Position numbers and translations under genes: made by a program. Below the pieces are notes generated by a model. That model made no database searches. It was not told the DNA's origin and worked only from the letters and a program-made list of their open reading frames with translations. Shown here piece by piece: positions 47,142-55,963 of a DNA stretch of 64,000 nucleotides (positions are counted from its first letter, which is position 1; each line of letters opens with the position of its first letter). The stretch is taken from NCBI RefSeq assembly GCF_900104575.1, contig NZ_LT629731.1, forward strand, positions 3,512,557 through 3,576,556. The letters are read 5' to 3'. Origin of the DNA: Bacillus tuaregi (GTDB lineage: Bacteria > Bacillota > Bacilli > Bacillales > Cytobacillaceae).

Positions 47142-47267
47142 AAATTCGCCCGTTGAATTTGCGTCATCGAAGGAACATTTGCATTCATCCCCACTTGTAG
47201 AAGTGGAAGACTTCTGTACCTGTCGCAAGCTTTCGGTACAAAAAAGCATTTGCTGAATGAAATTAAA
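47142..47267 (+). repeat. Dispersed hairpin-rich repeat, copy 4 (internally deleted)
   Basis: A 126-bp copy between queG and the B3/B4 gene. After the first hairpin, about 100 bp (the second hairpin, the left arm and the GGGG block) are gone. The CCACTT/AAGTGG hairpin, GTACC...GGTAC and a right arm with one change (GAATGAAATTAA) remain. Confidence 0.9.
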
Positions 47268-47379
47268 AAATATATTACAAGCAGTAACTTCTGCCGTACC
47301 ATAGTAAAAGCTTTATGAGAATAAGAAATACACCCATTCTATGTTAAACTATTTAGAGAAGAATTGGGAGGTTTTAAAA

Positions 47380-48045
47380 ATGGAATTGAGAATTGCTGCT
47401 GAATTAACAGAACTAATCCCAGGGTTTAAAGTTGGCTACATTCAGTATCAGGATATTTGTGTAGGTGAATCTCCACAGATGTTAAAGGGACGGCTTCAGC
47501 TCTTTCAGGAATCTATCTACTTTGAGCTTGAGGACAAAAAAGTTACTGATTTACCAGGAATTCTTGAATGGAGACAGGTGTTCAAGAAAACAGGCAAGGA
47601 CCCGAACCGCTACCGTCATTCTGCTGAGGCCCTCTATCGACGTGTCCAAAAGCAAAACTATTTAACATCAGTACATAGCGCAATTGATTTAAATAATTTC
47701 TTTTCCTTACAATTCCAGTCACCCATTGGCATCTATGATCGTGATCAACTAGCTGGATCCATCCTCATTCGACTGGGACAGGCAAACGAGGAGTACCTAG
47801 GCTTGAACGGGCGAATGAATTCATTGGATCGATTAATTGTCTCTTGCGATCATGAATCAGCCTTTGGCAGTCCCTTCGTTGATTCAGAAAGAACCGCTGT
47901 TACCGAAGCCACAAAAAATGCCATCCAAATCATATATTTGAAGCCATCACTAGAAAAGGATCAGTCCGAGAAATTGACAGCTTCTTTAGCTAATATGTTT
48001 ACACAAATTCATGGCGGCATTGCCAGTTGGGAAATAATTGAATAG
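47380..48045 (+). CDS. Stand-alone B3/B4-domain protein (PheT-related)
   Basis: A 221-residue protein consisting of the B3/B4 domain found in the beta subunit of phenylalanyl-tRNA synthetase: EWRQVFKKTGKDPNRYRHSAEAL near 68-90, NLTS-like stretch YLTSVHSAIDLNNFFSL and SPIGIYDRDQL. In PheT this domain binds tRNA and edits mischarged amino acids, so a free-standing editing or tRNA-binding role is possible but unproven. GGGAGG lies 8 nt before the ATG at 47380. Confidence 0.86.
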   Translation: MELRIAAELTELIPGFKVGYIQYQDICVGESPQMLKGRLQLFQESIYFELEDKKVTDLPGILEWRQVFKKTGKDPNRYRHSAEALYRRVQKQNYLTSVHSAIDLNNFFSLQFQSPIGIYDRDQLAGSILIRLGQANEEYLGLNGRMNSLDRLIVSCDHESAFGSPFVDSERTAVTEATKNAIQIIYLKPSLEKDQSEKLTASLANMFTQIHGGIASWEIIE

Positions 48046-48051
48046 CAGCTT

Positions 48052-48088
48052 ACAAACAGGGACTTTTTTTAAAAAAGTCCCTGTTTGT
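48052..48088 (+). terminator. 18-bp perfect hairpin after the B3/B4 gene
   Basis: ACAAACAGGGACTTTTTT pairs fully with AAAAAAGTCCCTGTTTGT with a single base between. A U-tract after the stem is missing, though the left arm ends in a T-run. Confidence 0.6.
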
Positions 48089-48100
48089 CGGCAAATTAAA

Positions 48101-48144
48101 AAACGCAATACTTCGTTCTCTTTAGGAAACGAAATACTGCGTTG
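48101..48144 (-). terminator. Likely terminator of tRNA-Gly
   Basis: AACGCAATACTTCGTT and AACGAAATACTGCGTT pair with mismatches only at symmetric A positions, just left of the leftward tRNA, followed by a U-tract on that strand. Confidence 0.7.
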
Positions 48145-48162
48145 TTATCATAAAATATCGAG

Positions 48163-48233
48163 AGCGGGTGATGGGAATCGAACCCACGACAACAGCTTGG
48201 AAGGCTGTAGTTTTACCACTAAACTACACCCGC
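48163..48233 (-). tRNA. tRNA-Gly (anticodon TCC)
   Basis: The minus strand folds as a cloverleaf starting GCGGGTGTAGTTTAGTGG, with anticodon loop TTCCAA and T-loop GTTCGATTC. CCA is not encoded. It stands alone, away from the tRNA cluster at 60-62 kb. Confidence 0.95.
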
Positions 48234-48482
48234 ATTGCATCAACAAAAAATATCTTAACAAAAAAATTACGATAATGCAATAAAATTTTTAAAAAAATAG
48301 CATAATTTTGTTAGTTTTTGTCGTTTTTCGTCTAATCGCCCCTTTACTCCCCTTCTTCTATAGTTATTAACTACTATTATTTTTTATTTTTATAGATACA
48401 TGCCCTTACATTTCACCTTAATCATGACTACATATATAAGAGGATAAATATTTAAGTCTATCTAGGAAACGGGAGGAAATCA

Positions 48483-49574
48483 ATGGACATTAGGGAACTA
48501 GAGAAATATATAAACAAAATAAAAGTTCGTAATATCGAAGATGAGGACGTTGAAGTCGTTAACTATTCCCCATTAGAAATGATGGGAAAAGGACGTCAAG
48601 GAGCCGTTTTTCAATATTCTGATGATATTTGTATAAAGGTATTTGGAAATGAGGAGGATTGTGAGCGTGAGTATTATGCCCTGTCATTAGGGCAGCATAC
48701 CGATCTCTTTCCAAAGGTCTACGCAAAAGGACCTTTATATATTGCAATGGAAATTATTAGAGGTGTTGATGTACGTGAATACCTGCAATCACAGCCATTA
48801 ACAGAAGAGCTTTCCATGAAATTAATTGATATGCTGATTACATTTAAAGAAATCGGCTTTGAACGGATTGACCATCATAAACGACAAATTTTTCTTTTAC
48901 CAGAAGGGAATCTCAAAGTAATTGACGTGGCAAGAACGGTTTGGCGTGACCGTGTCTACCCATACCCTCGTAAGCTATTGACTTCTTTGGGTAAGGAAAA
49001 TAAAGATATCTTTTTATCTCATGTACAAGCACTCAATCCAGAGCTTTATGAGGAATGGAAGCATTATATCGAGATGGAAGAGCATTCCCGACAAATCTGC
49101 CAAAGACTATTTACTGAATCAGCTAATAAAAAAGCATTGAAAAATAAAAGTAAAAAGCTGATGACAACAAATGATGAAACTGTATATCCCGTCCAATTAG
49201 ACAATTTAGTTCATAAGGTTTTCAAGGAAGAATGGGTTAAAGTTATGCTGGCGCAAGGCTATGACCCAGATAAAGTCATGGATATGATTGAGGAACAATT
49301 AAATAATAATGAAAATAAAGGAAAGGGCATTCAAAATAATAAAGATACATCTGCCCAAGAATCGAAGGAAAATCGTAAGGATAAAAATAATAAAAAAGAT
49401 AGATATTCTGACAGAGATGGCTTTCTAGGCTATCGTAATAAAGAAAGGTTTTCTGATAATGACCGATACTATGGCTTTAGAAATGAAAGGGATGGCCGGT
49501 ATCCAAAAAAGGAAAAAGAAACGGGAACGGAAATGAAAAACTACGGAAGAAAAGGTAAAAAATATCGTCGTTAG
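48483..49574 (+). CDS. Protein-kinase-like protein with a charged repetitive tail
   Basis: A 363-residue protein. Residues 25-190 resemble small bacterial Ser/Thr kinases of the YrzF/YbdM type: glycine loop GKGRQGAVFQY near 36, the Lys in ICIKVF near 51, the hinge YIAMEIIRGVDVREYL near 87 and a catalytic-like loop IDHHKRQIFLL with metal-site LKVIDVAR near 140-150. From 280 onward the tail is Lys/Asn/Asp/Arg rich and has loose repeats (DGFLGYRN, RYYGFRN). GGGAGG precedes the ATG. It is first of three same-strand genes that include a glycosyltransferase and a HipA-like kinase. Confidence 0.75.
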   Translation: MDIRELEKYINKIKVRNIEDEDVEVVNYSPLEMMGKGRQGAVFQYSDDICIKVFGNEEDCEREYYALSLGQHTDLFPKVYAKGPLYIAMEIIRGVDVREYLQSQPLTEELSMKLIDMLITFKEIGFERIDHHKRQIFLLPEGNLKVIDVARTVWRDRVYPYPRKLLTSLGKENKDIFLSHVQALNPELYEEWKHYIEMEEHSRQICQRLFTESANKKALKNKSKKLMTTNDETVYPVQLDNLVHKVFKEEWVKVMLAQGYDPDKVMDMIEEQLNNNENKGKGIQNNKDTSAQESKENRKDKNNKKDRYSDRDGFLGYRNKERFSDNDRYYGFRNERDGRYPKKEKETGTEMKNYGRKGKKYRR

Positions 49575-49644
49575 TCCCCATTAGTTGACAAGCAAAGGCA
49601 TACGAAAAGAGGAGGACCCTAAAATTTAGTGAGGAGTGACCGAA

Positions 49645-50760
49645 GTGAAAATACTAATTATCTGGCGCCTGCTCACTGTCGGCGGAGTCAACGCTGGATG
49701 GAGAAATCGTGCAATCTACTTTAAAAAACACGGGATTGACACTGAATTCCTATATACAACCGATCACGGTGGACTTCATATTATGGAAGATGTTGCACCC
49801 GTATACCTGACAAAGGATAAGAAGCAAATTGTAAAAATTATTAAACAAAACTCATACGATGCCATTATTGTTGTCGATACAGCAGCTGCGTACAAGTGGA
49901 TTCAAAAAGCAAATTATCAAGGTCCAGTCATTATTGAAGCTCGTACCCCTGAACTCATTAAGCTTATGCCCCACTTAAAATCCTTTAAAGGAATCAGTCC
50001 AGTAGCAATCATTGTACCATCTCACTACCAAAAACGGTTAGTATCCATCTTAACCGATTCCATTCCCCGTCATGTTATTTACAATGGTGTGGATACCTCT
50101 TTTTTCCGGACATTACCAACAGAAGAAATCGATTTTAACAGTAAGCCAACGCTAACTGCGGGGAAAAAAGTGGTCGGCTGGATAGGCAGATTAGATAAAC
50201 GTAAAAATTGGCCTATGCTTATCCAAATTGCTCAGCAAATCAAAGCAGAGCGAAATGATATTGAATTCTGGGTCATCGGTGGAGCCCAAAGCATACAACG
50301 CGAAGAGTTTGCTAGTGTCTGGGAAGATGAACAGCTATCAGATATGATCAAATGGTTCCCCGTCATCCCTTATCAGCAAATGCCTCATGTATATGCAAAG
50401 ATCCGATCTTCTGGCGGTTGTACATTAGCAACAACTAAATCAGAATCGTTTGGAAACACTTTTATCGAATCCATGGCTTGTGGTGTGCCAGTTGTTGCAT
50501 CCAATATGATGCCGATTACCGAATTGGTAGTCCAAGGAGAAACAGGTCTTCTCTATCGCGGCCAAAATGTACCAGACGCGATTAAACAACTCTATACTAT
50601 TATAGATCACCCAGACTTACAGCAAGCCATGTCAGCTAAAGCCATTCAGCACACAAAGGAGAATTTCGATATTCAAGTAGTTGCTGATCAATATATTCAG
50701 CTTATAAAAGATTTAGTTCCCATGGAGACTCAGGATGACGGTGAGGTGAATGAGTCATGA
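49645..50760 (+). CDS. GT4-family glycosyltransferase
   Basis: A 371-residue GT-B glycosyltransferase. The N-terminal part begins KILIIWRLLTVGGVNAGWRN; the C-terminal group 1 domain has the motifs KKVVGWIGRLDKRKNW near 170, FWVIGGAQS near 206 and the ESFGNTFIESMACGVPVVAS acceptor/nucleotide segment near 266. It resembles the spore coat protein CotSA group, but that is an impression. I choose the GTG at 49645, 8 nt after GAGGAG, over the GTG at 49636 inside the binding site. It overlaps the next gene by 4 bp. Confidence 0.84.
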   Translation: MKILIIWRLLTVGGVNAGWRNRAIYFKKHGIDTEFLYTTDHGGLHIMEDVAPVYLTKDKKQIVKIIKQNSYDAIIVVDTAAAYKWIQKANYQGPVIIEARTPELIKLMPHLKSFKGISPVAIIVPSHYQKRLVSILTDSIPRHVIYNGVDTSFFRTLPTEEIDFNSKPTLTAGKKVVGWIGRLDKRKNWPMLIQIAQQIKAERNDIEFWVIGGAQSIQREEFASVWEDEQLSDMIKWFPVIPYQQMPHVYAKIRSSGGCTLATTKSESFGNTFIESMACGVPVVASNMMPITELVVQGETGLLYRGQNVPDAIKQLYTIIDHPDLQQAMSAKAIQHTKENFDIQVVADQYIQLIKDLVPMETQDDGEVNES

Positions 50761-51545
50761 TAGAACCAATCGCCTATCAAAAAAAACTAGAAGGAAAGTC
50801 AAATGCTCATTTAATTTCATTTAATGACGGAAAAGATTATGTAGTGAAGTATTTTCAACCTGGATTTGAAAAAACACTCCCTAATGAGTGGGTATCCTAT
50901 TGTCTAGCACGTTATCTTGGTTTACCCATTCCATTTGCCCGAATCATAGATATCCCGCAAAGCTATTCTTCACAAATCCCTGAGCTTGCCGCAATAAATA
51001 GCATCCCATATCAATTTGCACTTACCTATATTCCAGATTGTTTAGACGGTCACCAGGTTCTCGATATCCCGAAAATAATCAATTCAGATGAACTCGCAAG
51101 TATAATCGTATTTGATTATTGGCTCTATAACAGCGACAGGACTCGTAAAAATATTCTGTTACAAAAGGCACAGGGAAATATCCTTCGACTATGGGCAATC
51201 GACCATGCTGAGGTCTTCGGAACCTATAATTGGCAGATGGACGAGATTGAAAACCTCCCAGTAGGCTTAATAAAAAGTGCCACACATCAAATCATAGCCG
51301 ATTTTATTCAGGATGAGAAAGAATTCTTCGAGCAAGTAGATATTATCCAAAAGATACCGATTTTTTTAATTGAAGAAATTGTATCTATGATTCCAGATGA
51401 ATGGGGAGTAACAAAAGAGGAGAAAAAAGCAATGGTCAATGCATTGCTCATGCGCCGTAAAAAAGTACTACCTGACCTCATTCAAAAATTCATTAATACA
51501 ATATATCGACCGTTACATGATAGTAAAAAACCAAAAACAGTTTAA
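50757..51545 (+). CDS. HipA-like kinase-domain protein
   Basis: A 262-residue protein of the HipA-like (HipA_2) group: a Lys in KDYVVKYF near 26, WVSYCLARYLGLPIP near 45, the catalytic segment FDYWLYNSDRTRKNILL near 120 and the metal-binding WAIDHAEVFG near 146. It lacks the HipB partner and the HipA N-terminal domain, so it is not a typical persistence toxin. ATGA overlap with the glycosyltransferase shows coupled translation. The substrate is unknown. Confidence 0.78.
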   Translation: MIEPIAYQKKLEGKSNAHLISFNDGKDYVVKYFQPGFEKTLPNEWVSYCLARYLGLPIPFARIIDIPQSYSSQIPELAAINSIPYQFALTYIPDCLDGHQVLDIPKIINSDELASIIVFDYWLYNSDRTRKNILLQKAQGNILRLWAIDHAEVFGTYNWQMDEIENLPVGLIKSATHQIIADFIQDEKEFFEQVDIIQKIPIFLIEEIVSMIPDEWGVTKEEKKAMVNALLMRRKKVLPDLIQKFINTIYRPLHDSKKPKTV

Positions 51546-51653
51546 TTCAGATTATTTCGTTAGTAAACACAGAGGGTTTTCAATGGTTACTCCCGTTAGA
51601 AGACCCTCAAAAAACATACGCAGCATAAATTGATTCAGTTAGGAGTTGGCGAA

Positions 51654-53288
51654 GTGGAGCTAAATTTACAACAAATGCTTTTTGAATTTTTTGGGGGCCT
51701 AGGGATATTCCTATTAGGAATCAAATCAATGGGAGATGGCCTGCAAAATTCAGCAGGAGACAAATTAAAGAGGATTCTTGATAAATATACTACAAATCCT
51801 TTAATGGGAGTTCTAGCAGGTATTTTTGTAACCGTTCTTTTGCAAACCAGTTCAGGTACAACAGTTATTACCGTTGGTCTTGTGAGTGCCGGCTTTATGA
51901 CACTTCGACAGGCAATTGGTGTCATCATGGGTGCTAATATTGGAACAACTGTCACAGCTTTTATTATTGGTATTGATATTGGAGACTACGCTCTTCCTAT
52001 TATTGCATTTGGTGCTATATTTTTATTTTTCTTTAAAGGGAAAAAAAAATTAACGTATCTCGGACAAATTATCTTTGGATTTGGCGCTCTCTTCTATGGA
52101 TTAGAACTAATGAGTGATGGAATGAAACCACTTAGAGCATTAGAAGCCTTCCATGAACTAACCTTAAACTTTAGTACAACTCCATTACTTGGAACCCTCG
52201 CAGGTACTATGTTCACTGTCCTTGTTCAAAGTTCCAGCGCAACCATTGGAATTCTTCAGAGCATGTATGCTGAATCCTTACTAAATCTAGATGCAGCCTT
52301 GCCTATCTTATTCGGGGATAACATCGGCACCACAATCACAGCGGTTCTGGCCTCTATTGGTACTTCTATTACGGCCAAAAGAGCAGCTGCCACCCATGTT
52401 TTATTTAACTTATTTGGTACAACCCTCTTTCTCCTTCTATTAGTTCCATTCACAGCACTTATACATTCCCTTCAATCCCTGCTCAATTTAAATCCAGAAA
52501 TGACACTTGCCTTTGCACATGGCATCTTTAATATAACAAACACGGTTATTCTCCTCCCTTTTGTCTCCGTACTGGCTATCATCGTTACGAAGTTGATTCC
52601 TGGAAAAGATACGGCTTGGAGCTTCCAGCCAAAGCATCTAAATCCAGTATTTATTGAGCAATCCCCAACCATCGCTCTTGGACAAGCAAAGGAAGAAGTG
52701 CTGCACATGGGTAATATGGCTTTAGTGGGACTAGAGGAAACAAAGGAATTTATTGATACAAAGCATTTAAAGCATGCTACGAGCATGTATCAACTGGAAA
52801 CAGTCATTAATCATCTCGATCAAACGATTACAGAGTATCTCATACAACTCTCCTCTTCCTCATTATCAATAAAAAAGTCGGAAGAGCATGGTATCCTTCT
52901 AGATACCGTTCGAAATATTGAAAGAATCGGTGACCACTGTGAAAATATGATTGAATTAATTGAATTTCAATTAATTCATAAAGTTACCATGTCTGATACT
53001 GCAAAAGAAGATCTAGATGACATGTATGACATCACCATTTCTATTGTAAAAGACGCCCTAGCAGCCTTAAAGCATAATGACAAAGATACTGCGAGAAGGG
53101 TTATTGAAAAAGAAATGATGATTGATGCCATGGAGCAGCAATATCGCAAGCAGCATATTCATCGTTTAACGGAGGGGACCTGCTCTCCGAAATCAGGAGT
53201 TATTTTCATCGATTTAATTCACAATCTGGAACGGATTGCAGACCATGCTGTTAATATTGCAGATACAGTACTTGATAAACGTCATTAA
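51654..53288 (+). CDS. Na/Pi cotransporter family protein with PhoU-like tail
   Basis: A 544-residue protein. The membrane part (about 1-310) has the two family repeats LLQTSSGTTVITVGLVSAG near 62 and LVQSSSATIGI near 190, typical of NptA-type sodium-phosphate symporters. The last 200 residues form a helical PhoU-like domain (NIERIGDHCENMIELIEF, NLERIADHAVNIADTVL). The start is the GTG at 51654, 8 nt after AGGAG. It probably moves phosphate at the membrane, adding to Pit at 33 kb. It is 108 bp after the HipA-like gene. Confidence 0.88.
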   Translation: MELNLQQMLFEFFGGLGIFLLGIKSMGDGLQNSAGDKLKRILDKYTTNPLMGVLAGIFVTVLLQTSSGTTVITVGLVSAGFMTLRQAIGVIMGANIGTTVTAFIIGIDIGDYALPIIAFGAIFLFFFKGKKKLTYLGQIIFGFGALFYGLELMSDGMKPLRALEAFHELTLNFSTTPLLGTLAGTMFTVLVQSSSATIGILQSMYAESLLNLDAALPILFGDNIGTTITAVLASIGTSITAKRAAATHVLFNLFGTTLFLLLLVPFTALIHSLQSLLNLNPEMTLAFAHGIFNITNTVILLPFVSVLAIIVTKLIPGKDTAWSFQPKHLNPVFIEQSPTIALGQAKEEVLHMGNMALVGLEETKEFIDTKHLKHATSMYQLETVINHLDQTITEYLIQLSSSSLSIKKSEEHGILLDTVRNIERIGDHCENMIELIEFQLIHKVTMSDTAKEDLDDMYDITISIVKDALAALKHNDKDTARRVIEKEMMIDAMEQQYRKQHIHRLTEGTCSPKSGVIFIDLIHNLERIADHAVNIADTVLDKRH

Positions 53289-53291
53289 TTC

Positions 53292-53320
53292 AAAACAGGG
53301 CCAAATCGGCCCTGTTTTAT
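53292..53320 (+). terminator. Terminator after the Na/Pi gene
   Basis: AAAACAGGGCC and GGCCCTGTTTT form a perfect stem around AAATC. Confidence 0.88.
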
Positions 53321-53443
53321 CTTTTACTTTAATTCTTCCCCATTGATCCTTAATCTGAAATAAAGATTGATAGGCTACTAACGTGACCGGTACTTGTCTG
53401 TGAGCATATAAAGAAATAAGAAAGTCAGAAATGGAGGCAGCTT

Positions 53444-54343
53444 ATGAAAATTAGAAAAGCAATTATACCTGCAGCTGGTCTTGGCACACGTTTCCTACCG
53501 GCCACAAAGGCTCAACCTAAAGAAATGCTGCCGATTGTTGATAAGCCAACGATTCAATATATTGTCGAGGAGGCAGTGGCTTCAGGAATAGAAGAAATTG
53601 TTATCATCATCGGCAGAGGAAAAAGGTCCATCGAGGATCATTTCGATAAATCCTATGAACTGGAGGATGCATTACTTAAGAAGAACCAGCTTACTAGATT
53701 AGACGAGGTACAAAAAATATCAAACCTGGCCAATATTTATTATGTTCGTCAAAAAGAAGCAAAGGGACTCGGGCACGCGATTTTATGTGCGAAAAGCTTT
53801 ATTGGCGATGAGCCCTTTGCCGTGCTGCTTGGTGATGATATTGTCAAATCAGAAACCCCATGCTTAAAACAGATGATTAACGTATTTGAATACTGTAACA
53901 GTTCAGTTATAGCAGTCCAATCCGTACCAGAAAACCAGGTTCATAAATACGGCATTATAAAACCTAAAGGAACAAATATTGAACCTAACCTGTTCTATAT
54001 TGATTCTTTAATAGAAAAACCCCGCAAGGAAGCTGCACCCTCCCATTATGCTATTATGGGAAGATATGTATTAAGGCCTGAAATCTTTGATATTCTATCC
54101 AAGCTTCCAATCGGATATAACAATGAACTCCAGCTTACTGATGCTATTAATGAGCTAAATAAACAGCAAGCAGTATTGGCTTATAATTTTGAAGGGTCCC
54201 GCTATGATGTCGGTGACAAAATCGGATTTATTAAAGCCACACTAGATTTTGCCTTGCAGCGCGAGGACATTAAAGAAGAAGTGCTTTCCTATTTAAACGC
54301 GATTACCCAGAAAGAGATTACGTTAAAGGAAGAGACGAATTAA
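53444..54343 (+). CDS. gtaB: UTP-glucose-1-phosphate uridylyltransferase
   Basis: A 299-residue nucleotidyltransferase with PAAGLGTRFLPATKAQPKEM at 9-28 (nucleotide loop and signature), KPTIQYIVEEA near 34, GHAILCAKSFIGDEPFAVLLGDD near 105 and the sugar-binding IEKPRKEAAPS near 184. It makes UDP-glucose from UTP and glucose 1-phosphate, downstream of PgcA. Paralogues exist in bacilli and the linkage to ugd suggests a polysaccharide role. AATGGAGGCAG precedes the ATG. Confidence 0.91.
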   Translation: MKIRKAIIPAAGLGTRFLPATKAQPKEMLPIVDKPTIQYIVEEAVASGIEEIVIIIGRGKRSIEDHFDKSYELEDALLKKNQLTRLDEVQKISNLANIYYVRQKEAKGLGHAILCAKSFIGDEPFAVLLGDDIVKSETPCLKQMINVFEYCNSSVIAVQSVPENQVHKYGIIKPKGTNIEPNLFYIDSLIEKPRKEAAPSHYAIMGRYVLRPEIFDILSKLPIGYNNELQLTDAINELNKQQAVLAYNFEGSRYDVGDKIGFIKATLDFALQREDIKEEVLSYLNAITQKEITLKEETN

Positions 54344-54344
54344 T

Positions 54345-55667
54345 ATGAAAATAGCTGTATTAGGTACTGGTTACGTCGGACTGTCAACTGGCGTTTGTTT
54401 GTCGGAAATTGGTCATTCTGTGTGTTGTATCGATGTGGATGAAGCAAAAATTAATCGGCTTCGCCAAGGTCTCTCCCCGATATATGAACCTGGACTGGAA
54501 GATCTTCTTGTAAAAAATACCGCTCTAGGAAGACTGCATTTTACAACCTCCCATAAGGAAGCTATAGAAACTGCAGACATCATTATCATTGCCGTCGGAA
54601 CTCCCCAGGGGGATGATGGTGCCGCAGACCTTTCCTATCTTGTTCAAGCCGCAAAGGATCTATCAGCCCACATGAAGCCAAATACCATTGTCGTCATCAA
54701 AAGTACGGTTCCTGTAGGTACGAATGATTATGTAAAATGTATCATCGAGGAACATACGAATACACCGTTTAAAATGGTCTCAAACCCTGAATTTTTAAGA
54801 CAGGGCTCAGCAGTCAAGGATACAATGAAGGCCGACCGGATTGTCATTGGCTCTCAGGACAAGGAAGCTGCCCTGAAAATACAGGAAATGTATCGTCCAT
54901 TAGGAGTTCCGATACTACTAACCAATGTGCGAAGTGCCGAAATGATTAAGTATGCCTCCAATGCTTTTTTAGCAACGAAAATCAGCTTTATAAATGAAAT
55001 CTCCAATCTTTGTGAAGCGGTCGGGGCAAATATTATTGATGTGGCAGACGGCATGGGCCGGGATAATCGAATCGGTGCAGCCTTTCTTCAGGCCGGAATT
55101 GGCTATGGCGGCTCCTGCTTTCCAAAGGATGTCAAAGCTCTTCTGCATACCGCCGACTCATACGGTATCTCCTTCGATTTATTAAAAAATACGATTAGCA
55201 TAAACGAGTCACAAAAAATACTACTTTATCAAAAGGCCTGTAAAGTGCTCGGTTCATTAAAAAATAAAAAAATCGCCCTGCTTGGCCTGTCGTTCAAGCC
55301 TGAAACAGATGATATGCGGGAGGCACCCTCAATCAACATCGCTCACCTTTTGCGTGGGGCAGAAGCTCAAGTTGTCGCCTATGACCCAGTCGCAACGGAA
55401 AATGCCAAAAAGGTCTTAGGGAATACGATTGAATATGCCAGTTCAATAGAAGAAGCAATCGATAATGCTGATGCCTTATTTCTTGTTACCGAATGGCAGA
55501 AGTTTAAGCAGTTAGATTTGGTAAAAGTTACCCAACAAATGAAGCAACCACTTATTTTTGATGGCCGAAATTGCTTTTCTGAGGAAAAAGTTAGAGCCTG
55601 TCCAAGGATAGAATATTATCCGATTGGAAAGCCGGCAATTATTACTGGCAAGGATGAAATCAATTAG
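54345..55667 (+). CDS. ugd: UDP-glucose 6-dehydrogenase
   Basis: A 440-residue dehydrogenase: Rossmann motif GTGYVGLSTGVCLSEIGH near 7, VGTPQGDDGAADLSY near 85, and catalytic Cys in YGGSCFPKDVKALL near 260. It oxidises UDP-glucose to UDP-glucuronate with NAD+. It starts 1 bp after the gtaB stop, so the two genes supply UDP-glucuronate together. It could equally be called tuaD or ytcA; no polymer genes adjoin. Confidence 0.92.
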   Translation: MKIAVLGTGYVGLSTGVCLSEIGHSVCCIDVDEAKINRLRQGLSPIYEPGLEDLLVKNTALGRLHFTTSHKEAIETADIIIIAVGTPQGDDGAADLSYLVQAAKDLSAHMKPNTIVVIKSTVPVGTNDYVKCIIEEHTNTPFKMVSNPEFLRQGSAVKDTMKADRIVIGSQDKEAALKIQEMYRPLGVPILLTNVRSAEMIKYASNAFLATKISFINEISNLCEAVGANIIDVADGMGRDNRIGAAFLQAGIGYGGSCFPKDVKALLHTADSYGISFDLLKNTISINESQKILLYQKACKVLGSLKNKKIALLGLSFKPETDDMREAPSINIAHLLRGAEAQVVAYDPVATENAKKVLGNTIEYASSIEEAIDNADALFLVTEWQKFKQLDLVKVTQQMKQPLIFDGRNCFSEEKVRACPRIEYYPIGKPAIITGKDEIN

Positions 55668-55689
55668 AAAAAGGGGTGAAGTGAGCAAG

Positions 55690-55734
55690 ATTCGGTAGAC
55701 TATTATCCTAATAGGCTTCCGAATTTTCTTTTTT
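55690..55734 (+). terminator. Terminator after gtaB-ugd
   Basis: ATTCGG-T-AG-A-CTATTA pairs with TAATAG-G-CT-T-CCGAAT around TCC and is followed by a T-rich tract. Confidence 0.8.
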
Positions 55735-55790
55735 ACCTCCCCCTCATTCGCTTAAAGTTACCTTATTTTATCCATTAATACTAAATAAAC

Positions 55791-55844
55791 TTGACAAAAA
55801 CACTATATTTTATAATAATTATTTTAAATAAATAATCATTATAA
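55791..55844 (+). promoter_or_regulatory. ahpF promoter with two PerR-like boxes
   Basis: TTGACA at 55791-55796 is followed 16-17 bp later by a TAATAAT -10 region. TTATAATAATTATTT (55810-55824) and AAATAATCATTATAA (55830-55844) each match the PerR box TTATAATNATTATAA at all but two defined positions; the first covers the -10. Peroxide induction by loss of PerR binding is the inference. Confidence 0.7.
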
Positions 55845-55963
55845 ATAGATATAATATTTAATATGTTATTAATTTACCACACTCCGCTTAGGCATTCTTG
55901 TCCGCAAAATAGTATAATGGTGTTATCTCTTGACAATAATCTCACTGAAAATAGGAGGATACT

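Noticed and set aside
51571..51609. Terminator between the HipA-like and Na/Pi genes
   Set aside because: GAGGGT...ACCCTC can pair, but it is followed by A residues on the coding strand, not T; the genes may be cotranscribed.
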